Assembly: GCA_016713035.1 (NCBI GenBank)
Contig: JADJPW010000004.1
Span: forward strand, 496,001 to 560,000
From: Verrucomicrobiaceae bacterium
GTDB taxonomy: Bacteria; Verrucomicrobiota; Verrucomicrobiia; Verrucomicrobiales; Verrucomicrobiaceae
Reading direction: 5' to 3'
DNA: 64,000 nucleotides
Shown here: piece after piece, positions 17,905 through 27,362 of the stretch
How the letters are laid out: each line of letters opens with the position of its first letter
How positions within the stretch are numbered: the first letter of the stretch is position 1
Position numbers and translations under genes: made by a program
Notes under the pieces: generated by a model
Database searches by the model: none
The model's input: only the letters and a program-made list of their open reading frames with translations
Told to the model about the DNA's origin: nothing

Positions 17905-20569
17905 ATGCTCCGCGCTCTCCTTCTCGCCATTTTCACTGCTGAATCGCTCCTCGCTGCCGATCCGGCGATGCCAGAAAAACATCGTGCCCTTTTCCAAGAG
18001 CACTGCGTGAGCTGCCATGGGCCGGAAAAGCAGAAAGGAAAGTTCCGCGTCGATGATCTGCCGGTAGCGATCACGAATGTCGAAATCGCCGAAAAGTGGC
18101 AGAAGGTGCTCAATGCGATGAATTCGGGCGATATGCCGCCAGAAGACGAGAAACAGCCCTCGAGTGCTGCAAAGGCGGATTTCCTCGATGATCTGGCGAA
18201 TGTGATGGTCGCGGCCCGAAGGACGCTGGGCGATCAAAAGGGCGTGATCACGATGCGGCGGCTGAATCGTCGCGAATACAAAAACACGCTGCGGGAACTG
18301 CTCGGCGTGGAGATCAATGTGGCGGAGCTGCCGCCAGATGGTGGCTCTGGGGCCTTTGATACCGTAGGCTCGAACCTTTTCATGTCGGCAAACCAGATCG
18401 AGCAGTATCAGGCGCTCGGTCGCGAGGCGCTGGAGGAGGCTTTTGCGTGGCAAACGGCGGCGAGTGTCACAAAGAAGCTGCACTACGAGGCCGAAACGAC
18501 GACGCCGAAGGTGAAAGACTTCGTGAAGTATCAAATCGATGCCCGCGAGCGTGCGCAGAAGTGGGTGAAGGCAGTCGATGAGGCCATGGCGAAGCCGGAG
18601 AACAAGGAGATCGTCGCGAAGATCCGCGAGGAGGTGAAAAATAGCGAATCACGCCTCCGCCGCGAGTGGGCACGCATCCCTGGTGCCCCGAATCCGCGCA
18701 CGTTTGGCTTTGATAAGAAAGGCGAGAACGATGCCGATCTCGCGAATGATTCGCTCGGAGCGGGCTGGTTGAAGTATCACGAGTATTACACGCAGATGCC
18801 GGATGTGGATCGCGGGGCCTACCTCGGCACGCAGACGCGACATCCAGCGGAGCTGAACGTGAACTACATCGAGCTGCTGGTGCCTTTTGACTGGCCGGTG
18901 GGAGATTACATCGTCCGCGTGCGAGCAGCGGCCGTGAAGGATACACCTGCAGAGCGTCGCTTCCTCGACTTCGGCATCCATGCCCGCACAGGCAAGGTGC
19001 TGAACACTTACGAGATCACCGGGACCATCGAGCAACCTCAGACCATCGAGATTCCGCTCTCCCTGACGCGTGGCAACCTGACTCGAGAGAACCGCTCGCT
19101 TTTCTTCCGCGAGAAAGGCAGTTGGGACACCAACGAAGAAGGCAATCGCAAGCGTGCCGAAGCCGTGAAACGCAACGGCATCGGCCCCGAGCCTGGCGCT
19201 ATGGGTGGACTGGATCGAAGTAGAGCGCGTGCCGAATGCCACCAAGCCCGTGCCGCCCGGTTTTGCCGCCCTGAAGCTGCCGCTCGATGACAAATCGCCC
19301 GCACCCGCCGCTACTGAGCTCCGCGCTGCCTTCGAGCGCTTCGCCACCGAGGCCTTTCGCGGCACCACGCCGCCGTCAGACTATGTGGATCGCTTGATGA
19401 GCCTTTACGACGTGCGCCGCAAAGCCGGTGACAAGCCCGTGGCCGCGCTGAAGGACACACTCGCGGTCGTTTTGGCCTCGCCGATGTTTCTCTACCTCGC
19501 GGAGCCTTCGCCCGATGACAAACGTAGGCCGCTCACCGCGCCCGAACTCGCCACACGGCTCTCGTATTTCCTCTGGAGTGCTCCGCCAGATACCGAGCTG
19601 CGTAAAAGCGATCTCTCGAAGCCCGAAGTGCTCGCCGCTCAAACCGAGCGCTTGCTCAATGATCCGCGCTCGGAGGGCTTTTTGACGGCCTTTGTCCATC
19701 AATGGCTCGGCCTGGATCGCATCGACTTCTTTGAGGTGAATCGCGCGCTGTATCCGCGTTTTGACTCCGGCACGAAGGTCGCGGCCAAAGGCGAGATCCA
19801 TGAGACCATCGCGCACATCTTGAAGCACAACGCCAGCCTGCGTGATCTTTTGAAAAGCGACTACGTCGTCATCAATCGCGTGCTCGCTCACTACTACGGC
19901 ATCCCCGGCGTGAAGGGCGAAGGCTACGAGAAAGTGTCGCTGCCGAAGGACTCGCCGCGCGGCGGCCTGCTGGGCATGGCAGCCATTCATTTCATGGGCG
20001 GCAATGGCGAACGCACCAGCCCCGTCGAGCGCGGCGCCTGGGTACTGCGCAAGCTCCTGCACGACCCGCCGCCGCCCGCTCCTGCAAACGTGCCTGCCAT
20101 CACACGCCTCGCGGGCAAAGTGCTCACCACGCACGAGAGACTCCTCGCGCATCAGGAGGACCCGCAGTGCGCTAGTTGCCATCGCAAAATCGACCCCATC
20201 GGCTTTGGCCTCGAAAACTTCGACGCCGCCGGCCAATGGCGCACCGAAGACAGCTACACCGCCCTCGACGCCAACGGCAAACCCGACCCCAAGAGCAAGA
20301 AGACCTGGACCATCGACTCCGCCGCGGCCTTCCACAAAGGCCCCGCGTTTAAAGACTACTTCGAGCTGCGAAACATCATCGCCAGCAAGTCCGACGCCTT
20401 CGCCCGCAGCTTCAGTGAAGCCTTGATCGAGTTCGCTCTGGGAAGACCGCTCGGCTTTCGCGATGAGCCGCTGGTGGATGATATGTTAGCGAAGGCCGGG
20501 AAGAAGAAACTCGCTATGCGGGAGTTCATCCATGCGCTTGTCAGCAGTTACGAGTTCAGGACAAAGTAA
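17905..20569 (+). CDS. DUF1587/DUF1592/DUF1588/DUF1585 cytochrome-like protein, frameshifted
   Basis: A signal peptide (MLRALLLAIFTAESLLAA) is followed by a heme motif CVSCHG (near residue 33). Then come the DUF1587 region (MRRLNRREYKNTLRELLGV), a carbohydrate-binding-like middle region, DUF1592 (VVLASPMFLYLAEP), DUF1588 (ERGAWVLRKLLHDPPPPAP) and DUF1585, with a second heme motif CASCHRKIDPIGFGLENFD. One extra G at about 19195-19196 breaks the frame; removing it restores PALWVDWIEVE. Restored length is 887 residues. This is the large secreted cytochrome family expanded in Planctomycetes and Verrucomicrobia, usually beside a DUF1552 gene, and indeed one lies at 23048. Confidence 0.8.
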
Positions 20570-20718
20570 GCTCACCGAGCCTAGCTGCCTCTGATGAATC
20601 ATGCCTGGTTAGAAAGCGCCGTAGTGTCAGCATGCACTGTCTGGCCTTGCAGAAACTCCCGCTCCGCATCGCACGGGGCCAGACCAGCGCCTCATGCTCG
20701 GCGTGCTGGTTCATGGGG

Positions 20719-21171
20719 TTATGCCTCAGCAGGCGGTCCGCCTTCGACGAGCATCGCGAGATGCTGCAGCGACTCCTGCCAGCCGAGGTAGCACATCTCT
20801 GCCGGGATCACTTCGGGAACGCCGGCCTGCGTGACGCTGAGCTCGGTGCCGCAGGAGACGGCTTTGAGCTTCACGGTGACTTCGATGGTGCCGGGCAGGT
20901 TCGGGTCATCAAAGACATCGGTGTAGCGGAGGAGTTCGTTCGGCACGAGTTCGAGGTATTCGCCTCCAAAAGAATGCGTGTGGCCGCTGCTGAACTGGGT
21001 GAAGGCCATCTTGAAAGTGCCGCCGACTTTTGGCTCGAGATGGAAGACTTTGCACAGAAAGCCATTCGGCGGCAGCCAGCGAGAAAGAGCATCGGGATCG
21101 AGGAAGGCTTTGTAAACGATCTCGGGCTTCGCTTTGAGCACGCGATGAAGGGTGATGGTGTGGCTGGGCAT
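20719..21171 (-). CDS. SRPBCC / AHSA1-like protein
   Basis: Start taken as ATG 21171 (MPSHTITLHRVLKAKPEIVY), giving 150 residues; a longer frame reaches into the neighbouring gene. It has the AHSA1 fold pattern: VYKAFLDPDALSRWLPP, then GGEYLELVPNELLRYTDVF and a C-terminal helix CYLGWQESLQHLAMLVEG. The family binds small hydrophobic ligands or Hsp90; no enzyme function can be stated. It is the last gene of a four-gene reverse-strand cluster (20719-22697). Confidence 0.75.
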   Translation of the reverse strand: MPSHTITLHRVLKAKPEIVYKAFLDPDALSRWLPPNGFLCKVFHLEPKVGGTFKMAFTQFSSGHTHSFGGEYLELVPNELLRYTDVFDDPNLPGTIEVTVKLKAVSCGTELSVTQAGVPEVIPAEMCYLGWQESLQHLAMLVEGGPPAEA

Positions 21172-21211
21172 GGTTATTTGGAGAGCAGGATGCAGTCTTT
21201 CGGTTCCGTGT

Positions 21212-21604
21212 TCATGGCTGGTGACGCAGGATTTTTTCCAAGGCCTTTCCTTTGGCCAGTTCATCCATGAGTTTGTCGAGATAGCGCAGATCACGCATCA
21301 GCGGGTCAGCGATTTCTTCCACTCTCACGCCGCAGACGCTACCCGTGATCAAACTGCGCTGCGGGTTCATTTGCGGAGCTTGGGCGAAAAAAGTCTCAAA
21401 GTCACTCTGCGCGGCTAGCACTGCATCAAGCTGCTGCGGGCTGTAGCCGGTGAGCCAGCGGATGATCGTGTCCACCTCCGCTTTGGTGCGCCCCTTCCTC
21501 TCCGCCTTGGCGATGTAGAGCGGATACACGCTCGCAAAGCTGGTGGAAAAGATGCGGTGCCTTCCGCCGCTGGCGGTGGAGGATGCAGTGGATGGCTTTT
21601 TCAT
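21212..21604 (-). CDS. DUF2200-family protein
   Basis: A 130-residue protein from ATG 21604 (MKKPSTASSTASGGRHRIFSTSFASVY). It has the DUF2200 pattern: RIFSTSFASVYPLYIAKAERKGRTKAEVD, then WLTGYSPQQLDAVL. Function unknown for the family. It lies between two SRPBCC genes, 40 bases from one and four from the other, in a compact operon. Confidence 0.75.
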   Translation of the reverse strand: MKKPSTASSTASGGRHRIFSTSFASVYPLYIAKAERKGRTKAEVDTIIRWLTGYSPQQLDAVLAAQSDFETFFAQAPQMNPQRSLITGSVCGVRVEEIADPLMRDLRYLDKLMDELAKGKALEKILRHQP

Positions 21605-21608
21605 GGCT

Positions 21609-22142
21609 TCACTTTGGCGTGGCGACGAGCTTTGCCATCTCGGCGAGACCTTTTTCAAACTCGGTGCCGCACATGGACTCGCAGTCCATGAAGAGGCTCA
21701 CGAGCTTGGGCATGAGGCCTTCGTTTTTGCCATACATGGCCCAGGTGACGGTGGTTTGGCCGGCATCGGCCTTGAAGAGGTAATCCACGGTGCTGACGCC
21801 CTCCATCGGCTCCAGCCAGTCCATGCGCAGGCGGATGAGTTCGTTCGGTTTGCTCTCGGTGATGGTGGCCTTGCCCTTGCCGGTCATTTTGCCCTCCCAA
21901 GTCGAGGCGGAGCCGACGCCAGTTTCAGGCCCGAGATATTCTACCTTCGAGCCGGGGTCCATTTTTAGCCAGGGATTGAACTCGTTGAACTTTTTGTGGC
22001 TATTGAACCAGACAAACACCGCCTCCGGCGGAGCTGCGACGGTGATACTGCGCTCGACGCGGAAATCTGGCGATTTCAGCAAGGCGGTGGCGATGAGGCC
22101 GGCGATGAGCACAACTAGGACGATGAGGATCTTCTTGAGCAT
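21609..22142 (-). CDS. Membrane-anchored SRPBCC (polyketide cyclase-like) protein
   Basis: 177 residues. One N-terminal helix (MLKKILIVLVVLIAGLIATALL) anchors the protein. The rest is an SRPBCC fold (SITVAAPPEAVFVWFNSHKKFNEFNPW at its start, a C-terminal helix with CGTEFEKGLAEMAKLV). The family binds lipophilic ligands. It is clustered with a second SRPBCC protein, DUF2200 and a DUF1579-like lipoprotein. Confidence 0.75.
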   Translation of the reverse strand: MLKKILIVLVVLIAGLIATALLKSPDFRVERSITVAAPPEAVFVWFNSHKKFNEFNPWLKMDPGSKVEYLGPETGVGSASTWEGKMTGKGKATITESKPNELIRLRMDWLEPMEGVSTVDYLFKADAGQTTVTWAMYGKNEGLMPKLVSLFMDCESMCGTEFEKGLAEMAKLVATPK

Positions 22143-22166
22143 GATAGTGGGTGGGTTGGGTGTGAG

Positions 22167-22697
22167 CTATTTCCGCGTGAAGATGACTGGCGGTCCGCAG
22201 GGGGCGCTTTTGCCGTCTTTCCAAGACACGCCTTCGAGTTTGAAGTGGTTCGCATCAATGAAGGTGTAGGTGGCACCGTGCATGTGCATGTCTTTCTGCA
22301 CATTCAGACCGGGCGTCGGAGCGAGATCAAAGGTGAGCGAGTCCGCGGTCTGCTTCGCTAGCTTCATGCGCGGCTGGTTTCGCAGCATGCAGTAATGCGT
22401 CATGGTGAGCTTGCCATTCACATCGTGATACACGCTGAGCATCTCCATCGGAGTGCCCGCAGCGAAGCGCTCCTCAATAACCGAATCGCCCGCGATAAGG
22501 CGGAACTCGGTATTCATCACACCCATCTCAGGCGATTCGCCCGACCATTTGCCGACGAGTGATTTCATGCGTTCAAACGCTGTGGAGCCTTTGTAAGGCG
22601 GCATCTCGGCACAGGTAGCGTGTTTCGTCTGGCCGGACTGGCAGGACGTGAGAACCGCCAAAGCGGTTAGGGTGAGGAAGAGAGAGTGTGTTAACAT
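22167..22697 (-). CDS. DUF1579-like lipoprotein
   Basis: A 176-residue protein with a lipobox (VLTSC, Cys about 19). FERMKSLVGKWSGES and the later YHDVNGKLTMTHYCMLRNQPRM match the DUF1579 / lipocalin-like pattern. It is probably a periplasmic ligand-binding lipoprotein and the first gene of the reverse-strand SRPBCC operon. Its start codon lies inside the perfect palindrome at 22690-22703. Confidence 0.6.
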   Translation of the reverse strand: MLTHSLFLTLTALAVLTSCQSGQTKHATCAEMPPYKGSTAFERMKSLVGKWSGESPEMGVMNTEFRLIAGDSVIEERFAAGTPMEMLSVYHDVNGKLTMTHYCMLRNQPRMKLAKQTADSLTFDLAPTPGLNVQKDMHMHGATYTFIDANHFKLEGVSWKDGKSAPCGPPVIFTRK

Positions 22698-22703
22698 GTT
22701 AAC
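22690..22703. promoter_or_regulatory. 14-bp perfect palindrome over a start codon
   Basis: GTTAACATGTTAAC is a perfect palindrome whose centre contains the ATG (22695-22697, reverse strand) of the DUF1579-like gene. A dimeric repressor bound here could block translation or transcription of the SRPBCC operon. Palindromes of this length can occur by chance in 64 kb, so this is a weak inference. Confidence 0.3.
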
Positions 22704-23047
22704 GATGCGGTTGGGATGTATTTGGGTACAAGCAGAACATGATGAAATGACTACCAGTCACAGCATGGACGAACGATAAAACACCGCGAGGACAGAAAAG
22801 TGAAAATATAACCTTACCACAAGTAGGCTGAAGAGGATCGATCGTGTAGCTCGCGATGGCCTGAATGTTCTTGTTCCGCCAGATTGAGGCCAAATCGCAA
22901 AGCCAGGCATTTTCTAGCCAGATCTGAGCGTGATTGTGGGCTGCACCATGTGCAGCGGACAAGCCCCTGAAGAGTGGGTATCAGCAAGGCGCAAGTATCC
23001 GGCAAGGATTGCCTCACGATGGAGGTATTGATCAAAGCCCAGCCCCC
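22704..23047. other. Intergenic region between divergent genes
   Basis: About 345 bases without a convincing gene. It is AT-richer than its surroundings, especially 22720-22830, and probably holds the promoters of the reverse-strand SRPBCC operon and the forward DUF1552 gene. A short reverse open frame exists but has no coding character. The 19-bp GTCA box is not present. Confidence 0.5.
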
Positions 23048-24334
23048 ATGAAAACCCGCCGCCACTTTCTCCAGTCTAAAACTGCGCTCATTGCTTTGCC
23101 CGCTTTGGAGTCGCTGGGCTTTCGTCGTTTTGCCTCGGCGGCTGCCTTATCGGCTCCGCCAAAGCGTTTGGTGTTCCTAGGCTTTGGCTGGGGCATCACG
23201 ACGGAGACGTGGTTTCCGGACAGCAAGCAGACGGGGAAGGATTACACGCTGCCGGAGGGCCTAAAGCCGCTGGCGAGGCACAAGGCGGACTTTTCCATCG
23301 TACAGGGGCTTTGGAACAAATACTCGAACGAAGGCCACTGGGGCAGCACGATGTGGCTCACGGGCGCGAACCGCTTCGCGGAGCCTGGGCAGACGTTTCA
23401 CAACAGCATCTCGGCGGATCAGGTCGCTGCGGCGAAGCTGGGCATGGAGACGCGTTTTGCTTCTCTTCAGCTCAATGGCAGCGAGAACGCGGAGGCCTCG
23501 GGACATGGGCCGGGGCTTTCGATGGCTTGGGATGTGAGCGGCAAACCCATCGGCGGTCACAAAGGCCCGGTGGAGGCGTTTCATCGGCTGTTTTCCAAGG
23601 ACACGACGCCCATCGAGCAGCAGAAGGCGATGCTGGCGCAGAAGCGCAGCGTGCTGGACACGGTGATGGAGAACGCGAAGGCGATGCAGCGTGGCCTTGG
23701 CAAAAACGACAAGGCGAAGCTCGACGAATACTTCCAGGGCATCCGCGACATCGAGACGCGGCTCGCGAAGGACGAGCAATGGATCGGCGTGCCGCAGCCG
23801 AAGGCGCCGATCCCTCAGCCGCAGGAAGGCCTGGCGGGCAAAGAAGAGATCAAAATCATGTATGACATCATCGTCGCCGCGATGCAGACGGACAGCACCC
23901 GCGTGCTGACCTACCGCCAGCCGGTGAGTACGCTGCTGACGAGCATCGGCATCAAAGTGGCCCCGCATGACATGAGTCACTATCACTCGACCATGGGCGA
24001 AAAGCTCGCCGCTTCGCAGCAGCGCGATCTGGTGCAGAGCGAGCTGCTCGCTGGGCTCCTCGACAAGCTCAAAGCCACCAAGGAAGCCGATGGCAGCCGC
24101 CTCTTTGATCACGTCGCCCTCGCCTACGGCAGCAACATCCGCACGGAGCACAATCTCGACAACTGCCCCACGCTGCTCACCGGCGGCGGCGCGGGCATCA
24201 AGCTCGGACACAACATCGTGGCACCGAAAGACACGCCACTGTGCAACACTTGGCTCACTCTGCTGCATGGCATCGGCGTGAATGCCGAGCGGCATGGCGA
24301 TAGCTCCGGCGTGCTGAAGGAGATCGTGGCGTGA
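23048..24334 (+). CDS. DUF1552-family secreted protein
   Basis: From ATG 23048, MKTRRHFLQSKTALIAL has a twin-arginine-like signal. The body has the DUF1552 features: PKRLVFLGFGWGITTETWFP, NKYSNEGHWGSTMWLTG, then LDEYFQGIRDIETRLAKDEQW and HDMSHYHSTMGEK. The protein is 428 residues. Function unknown, but the gene normally accompanies DUF1592-type cytochromes, here at 17905-20569. In this window the pair is separated by the opposite-strand SRPBCC cluster, so it is no longer an operon. Confidence 0.85.
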   Translation: MKTRRHFLQSKTALIALPALESLGFRRFASAAALSAPPKRLVFLGFGWGITTETWFPDSKQTGKDYTLPEGLKPLARHKADFSIVQGLWNKYSNEGHWGSTMWLTGANRFAEPGQTFHNSISADQVAAAKLGMETRFASLQLNGSENAEASGHGPGLSMAWDVSGKPIGGHKGPVEAFHRLFSKDTTPIEQQKAMLAQKRSVLDTVMENAKAMQRGLGKNDKAKLDEYFQGIRDIETRLAKDEQWIGVPQPKAPIPQPQEGLAGKEEIKIMYDIIVAAMQTDSTRVLTYRQPVSTLLTSIGIKVAPHDMSHYHSTMGEKLAASQQRDLVQSELLAGLLDKLKATKEADGSRLFDHVALAYGSNIRTEHNLDNCPTLLTGGGAGIKLGHNIVAPKDTPLCNTWLTLLHGIGVNAERHGDSSGVLKEIVA

Positions 24335-24341
24335 CGCTTGG

Positions 24342-25766
24342 TCACTTCATTGGCTTCTTCCCACCTTTGGCCCCGCCCTTCCTCGCAGGCTCTTTAGCAG
24401 GGTCATAGTTGGGATTCGGCTTCGGCATTTCAGCGCCGACTTCCTTTAAGTAGTCTGCGAGTCGCCTGGAGAGGCGTGCAGTGACATCCGGGCTCCTGGC
24501 AGCGAGATCACTCCTCTCCGCCAGATCCGCATCGAGATCGAAGAGTCTATCCTCCCCAGTCTCGTAGAAGTGGATCAGCTTCATGTTTCCACTGAGGATC
24601 GCGCTGTGCGGCGTATCACCCTGATAGTGCGGGAAGTGAAACACCATTTCCTCGCGAGCACGCTTTACCGGTTCTTGGGCACCCCGCAGCAAGGGCGAAA
24701 AATCGCCACCATCGAGATTCGTGGGTAGCGCCACTTTCACACCGGCTAGCTTGCAGAGTGTCGGTAGAAAATCGTAACCCACGACTCGTTGATGGCACCA
24801 CGAGTTCGCCGCGATGCCTGGGCCACGGATGATTAAGGGCACACGGATACCGCCCTCCGACACGCCGCCTTTCCCTGCACTGAGTGGCCGCACTTGCTCA
24901 CGCCCACCGCCGCCTTTCCCCTTTCCTTTGCCGCCGCCTCCAGCGCCGCCGCCACCCCCACCACCGCCGTTGTCAGACATGTAGATAATGTAGGTGTTTC
25001 TGCTGAGGCCGAGCTTTTCGACAGCAGACAGCAAGCGTCCCACGCCCGTGTCGAGATCCGCTGTGATCGCGGCGACATCCACATTGCTGTGCATGCGACC
25101 GGGCGTCTGTTTTTCGTAAAAGGCCCGCGTGGCCTTGAGCGCGTTCTCCGGCAGATGCAGTGCGTAGTAGGACATCTGCATGTAGAAGGGCTTCCGTGCA
25201 TCGACTTGCTTCTTCATGAAGGCCTCCGCTCGCTCATTCATGCCAAAGATGTCCACCGGGTTCGGATCGACATATTGATCCGCATCGCGATTGCCCGTAT
25301 CTCCATCACTCACGTCGTAACCATGCGCCTGCGGCCCACCACCACCGAGATGCCACTTGCCAAAATGCGCCGTCGCATAGCCCGCCGAATGCAGTAACTC
25401 CGCCACAGTGACTTCCTCGCTGCCAATATGCTTGCGAGAGGCTCCTTCGATCAAACGATGCCCTTCCTCTGCGGGTGCAGCCTTTGTCCAGCCCAGTGCC
25501 GCAGGATTCCGCCCTGTCTGCAAACTGATCCGCGTAGGCGAGCACACGGGAGCAGGCGCATACGCTGCGCTAAACCTCATGCCCTGTGCTGCGAGCATCT
25601 CCAGATTCGGCGTGCGGTAAAAATCGCTCTTCGAGTTCGGCAGATCAGGATGCATCTGCACGGACAGCCCCGTCCAGTCCTGGTCATCGGAGAGAATGAA
25701 GATGAAGTTTGGCGACTCTGCTGCGAATGAGCTCATCGCGACTAGGAGGAGAAGCAGGATTTTCAT
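24342..25766 (-). CDS. Secreted sulfatase with an in-domain Gly/Lys-rich insert
   Basis: Start taken at ATG 25766 (MKILLLLLVAMSSFAAE, a signal peptide). Family-S1 sulfatase: ILSDDQDW holds the metal aspartates, and PVCSPTRISLQTGR carries the C-x-P-x-R signature whose Cys is converted to formylglycine. GKWHLGGGG and MSDNG follow. Directly after MSDNG, residues about 262-290 form a Gly/Lys tract, and the C-terminus is also Lys/Gly-rich. A 19-bp GTCA box lies 53-71 bases upstream. The substrate is likely a sulfated polysaccharide, by family and phylum. Confidence 0.85.
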   Translation of the reverse strand: MKILLLLLVAMSSFAAESPNFIFILSDDQDWTGLSVQMHPDLPNSKSDFYRTPNLEMLAAQGMRFSAAYAPAPVCSPTRISLQTGRNPAALGWTKAAPAEEGHRLIEGASRKHIGSEEVTVAELLHSAGYATAHFGKWHLGGGGPQAHGYDVSDGDTGNRDADQYVDPNPVDIFGMNERAEAFMKKQVDARKPFYMQMSYYALHLPENALKATRAFYEKQTPGRMHSNVDVAAITADLDTGVGRLLSAVEKLGLSRNTYIIYMSDNGGGGGGGGAGGGGKGKGKGGGGREQVRPLSAGKGGVSEGGIRVPLIIRGPGIAANSWCHQRVVGYDFLPTLCKLAGVKVALPTNLDGGDFSPLLRGAQEPVKRAREEMVFHFPHYQGDTPHSAILSGNMKLIHFYETGEDRLFDLDADLAERSDLAARSPDVTARLSRRLADYLKEVGAEMPKPNPNYDPAKEPARKGGAKGGKKPMK

Positions 25767-26119
25767 ATCCTCCATGAACACTCTCCACGTCAGGGTGGTA
25801 TCACGGAATTCGAGTTCATTTGTCAGGATTGGGTCAATAGAAACGACGTCAATACGGTCTGAGGCATGATTCGACCGTTTCCGCCTTCGCCTTCGACCTC
25901 CCTAGTAGGTGCCGCGAGTAAGTTGCGACGTTTTGCCGCAAAAAGGTGTCTCTAAGTCGGCAAAAACAAGTTTATGGCCCGAGTTGACCTTCCACAGCTC
26001 ATGCGCACATCCCAGTCCTCCCATCATATGATGTTTATCTCCCTTCGTCTCTTCCGCATTTTCCACCAGTCACGTAGCGCTTCATTTCACTGCGAAATTC
26101 CTATGAAAGGAGGTCGGCC
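25767..26119. other. Intergenic region between sulfatase and DUF808 gene
   Basis: About 350 bases without a gene. It contains the GTCA direct-repeat box (25819-25837) and two further GTCAATA copies (25833 and 25848). An inverted repeat follows (GTTTTGCCG at 25930-25938 with CGGCAAAAAC at 25958-25967), which could form a hairpin. A strong ribosome binding site, AAAGGAGGT, sits at 26106-26114 before the DUF808 start. Confidence 0.6.
25819..25837 (+). promoter_or_regulatory. GTCA-N7-GTCA direct-repeat box upstream of the sulfatase
   Basis: TTTGTCAGGATTGGGTCAA. Half-sites GTCA start eleven bases apart, one helical turn. The first 13 bases are identical to the site at 31548. It lies 53 bases upstream of the sulfatase start, which is on the other strand. 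The arrangement resembles direct-repeat sites of OmpR/CpxR-type regulators (GTAAA-N5-GTAAA in CpxR). Confidence 0.55.
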
Positions 26120-27109
26120 ATGACCTCTGGTCTCATTGCCCTGCTAGATGATGTCACCGCACTGGCCAAGGTGGCCGCATCTTCCCTGGATGATGCTGGC
26201 GCGATGGCCGCGAAAGCTGGTGGAAAAGCTGCGGGCATCGTCATCGACGATGCCGCTGTCACACCACGATACGTCGTGGGCCTGAGTGCCGAGCGCGAAT
26301 TGCCCATCATCGTGAAAATCGCCAAAGGCTCTCTGAAAAACAAGCTGCTCATCCTCCTGCCTGGAGCCCTGATCCTGAGCCTCGTGGCTCCGTGGATCAT
26401 CACTCCGCTGCTGATGGCTGGAGGTGCGTTTTTATGCCTAGAGGGCTATCACAAGGTGGTCCAGATCATCCGTCCAGACCATCATACCGAGGTGGATGAA
26501 GCAGAATCAGCCGCCCCGACCACTGCGGAGGAGCTGGAGGACGAACGCGTGACCAGCGCCATCCGCACGGACTTCATCCTCTCTGCCGAGATCATGGCTA
26601 TCACGCTCGCATCTGTCACCAGCTCGCCATTGTGGATGCAGGCGTTTGTTCTCGCCGTGGTGGGTCTGGGCATGACATTGCTGGTCTATGGAGTCGTCGC
26701 ACTGATCGTGAAAGCGGATGATGCGGGGGTAGCGCTGGCACGCTCTGGCAGTGGGATCGTTCGCAGCATCGGACGCGGAATGGTCGCCGGTATGCCAGTG
26801 TTTCTCAAAGTGCTGAGTTTCGTCGGTATGATCGCTATGCTTTGGGTAGGTGGTGGCATCCTCATCCATGGTCTGCATCAGATGGGTGTACACGGGCCTG
26901 AGGAGGCGGTGCATCACTCGGCGGAGGCTTTTGCTGGATTGTTGCCAGCTTTGCACGGCTTTCTGGCGTGGCTGGGGCAGGCGGGCATCGCATCCATCCT
27001 CGGTGTGATCGTCGGAGCCCTGGTCGATCCATTTGTGAATCATGTGATGCTGCCTCTCATCGCTCGCTGGAGGGGCAAGATAAGATCGTTGCCTCGCCAC
27101 AGAGCTTGA
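26120..27109 (+). CDS. DUF808 (YedI-type) inner-membrane protein
   Basis: A 329-residue membrane protein matching the DUF808 family. The N-terminus is LIALLDDVTALAKVAASSLDD, followed by YVVGLSAERELPIIVKIAKGSLKNK and then about five to six membrane helices. Function is not established for the family. A near-perfect Shine-Dalgarno AAAGGAGGT ends five bases before ATG 26120, so it may be well translated. Confidence 0.85.
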   Translation: MTSGLIALLDDVTALAKVAASSLDDAGAMAAKAGGKAAGIVIDDAAVTPRYVVGLSAERELPIIVKIAKGSLKNKLLILLPGALILSLVAPWIITPLLMAGGAFLCLEGYHKVVQIIRPDHHTEVDEAESAAPTTAEELEDERVTSAIRTDFILSAEIMAITLASVTSSPLWMQAFVLAVVGLGMTLLVYGVVALIVKADDAGVALARSGSGIVRSIGRGMVAGMPVFLKVLSFVGMIAMLWVGGGILIHGLHQMGVHGPEEAVHHSAEAFAGLLPALHGFLAWLGQAGIASILGVIVGALVDPFVNHVMLPLIARWRGKIRSLPRHRA

Positions 27110-27140
27110 CCAAAGGCACATAAGCTGTCCCCCTCTGCCC

Positions 27141-27362
27141 ATGACTGACACTCCTCCTGCTACCACCTCGTTTTCACCGCTCCTCCTCCGTGGAGGTGTG
27201 CTGGCACTCATCGGCGCAGCTTTTGCCTATCTTGTCTCGGAGAAGGCAAAAATGGGTGTCGTACCAGGTTGCATTGTTGGAGGGGCAATTTTCGGAATCG
27301 GAATGTTTGCGCTCATCAAGCTCGCGGAGCCCAGCGTGAACTTTGGATTACCTTTGGTTTGA
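27141..27362 (+). CDS. Small two-helix membrane protein
   Basis: 73 residues with two hydrophobic stretches (GGVLALIGAAFAYLV and VVPGCIVGGAIFGIGMFALI). It follows the DUF808 gene by 31 bases and precedes the broken transporter. It may be an independent small membrane protein or the start of that transporter; I could not match it to an MFS N-terminus. Confidence 0.4.
   Translation: MTDTPPATTSFSPLLLRGGVLALIGAAFAYLVSEKAKMGVVPGCIVGGAIFGIGMFALIKLAEPSVNFGLPLV

Noticed and set aside
22699..22962. A reverse frame of 87 codons in the intergenic region.
   Set aside because: No ribosome site or recognisable sequence; AT-rich promoter-like DNA.
23261..24295. A 344-residue reverse frame.
   Set aside because: Antisense to the DUF1552 gene; no motif.
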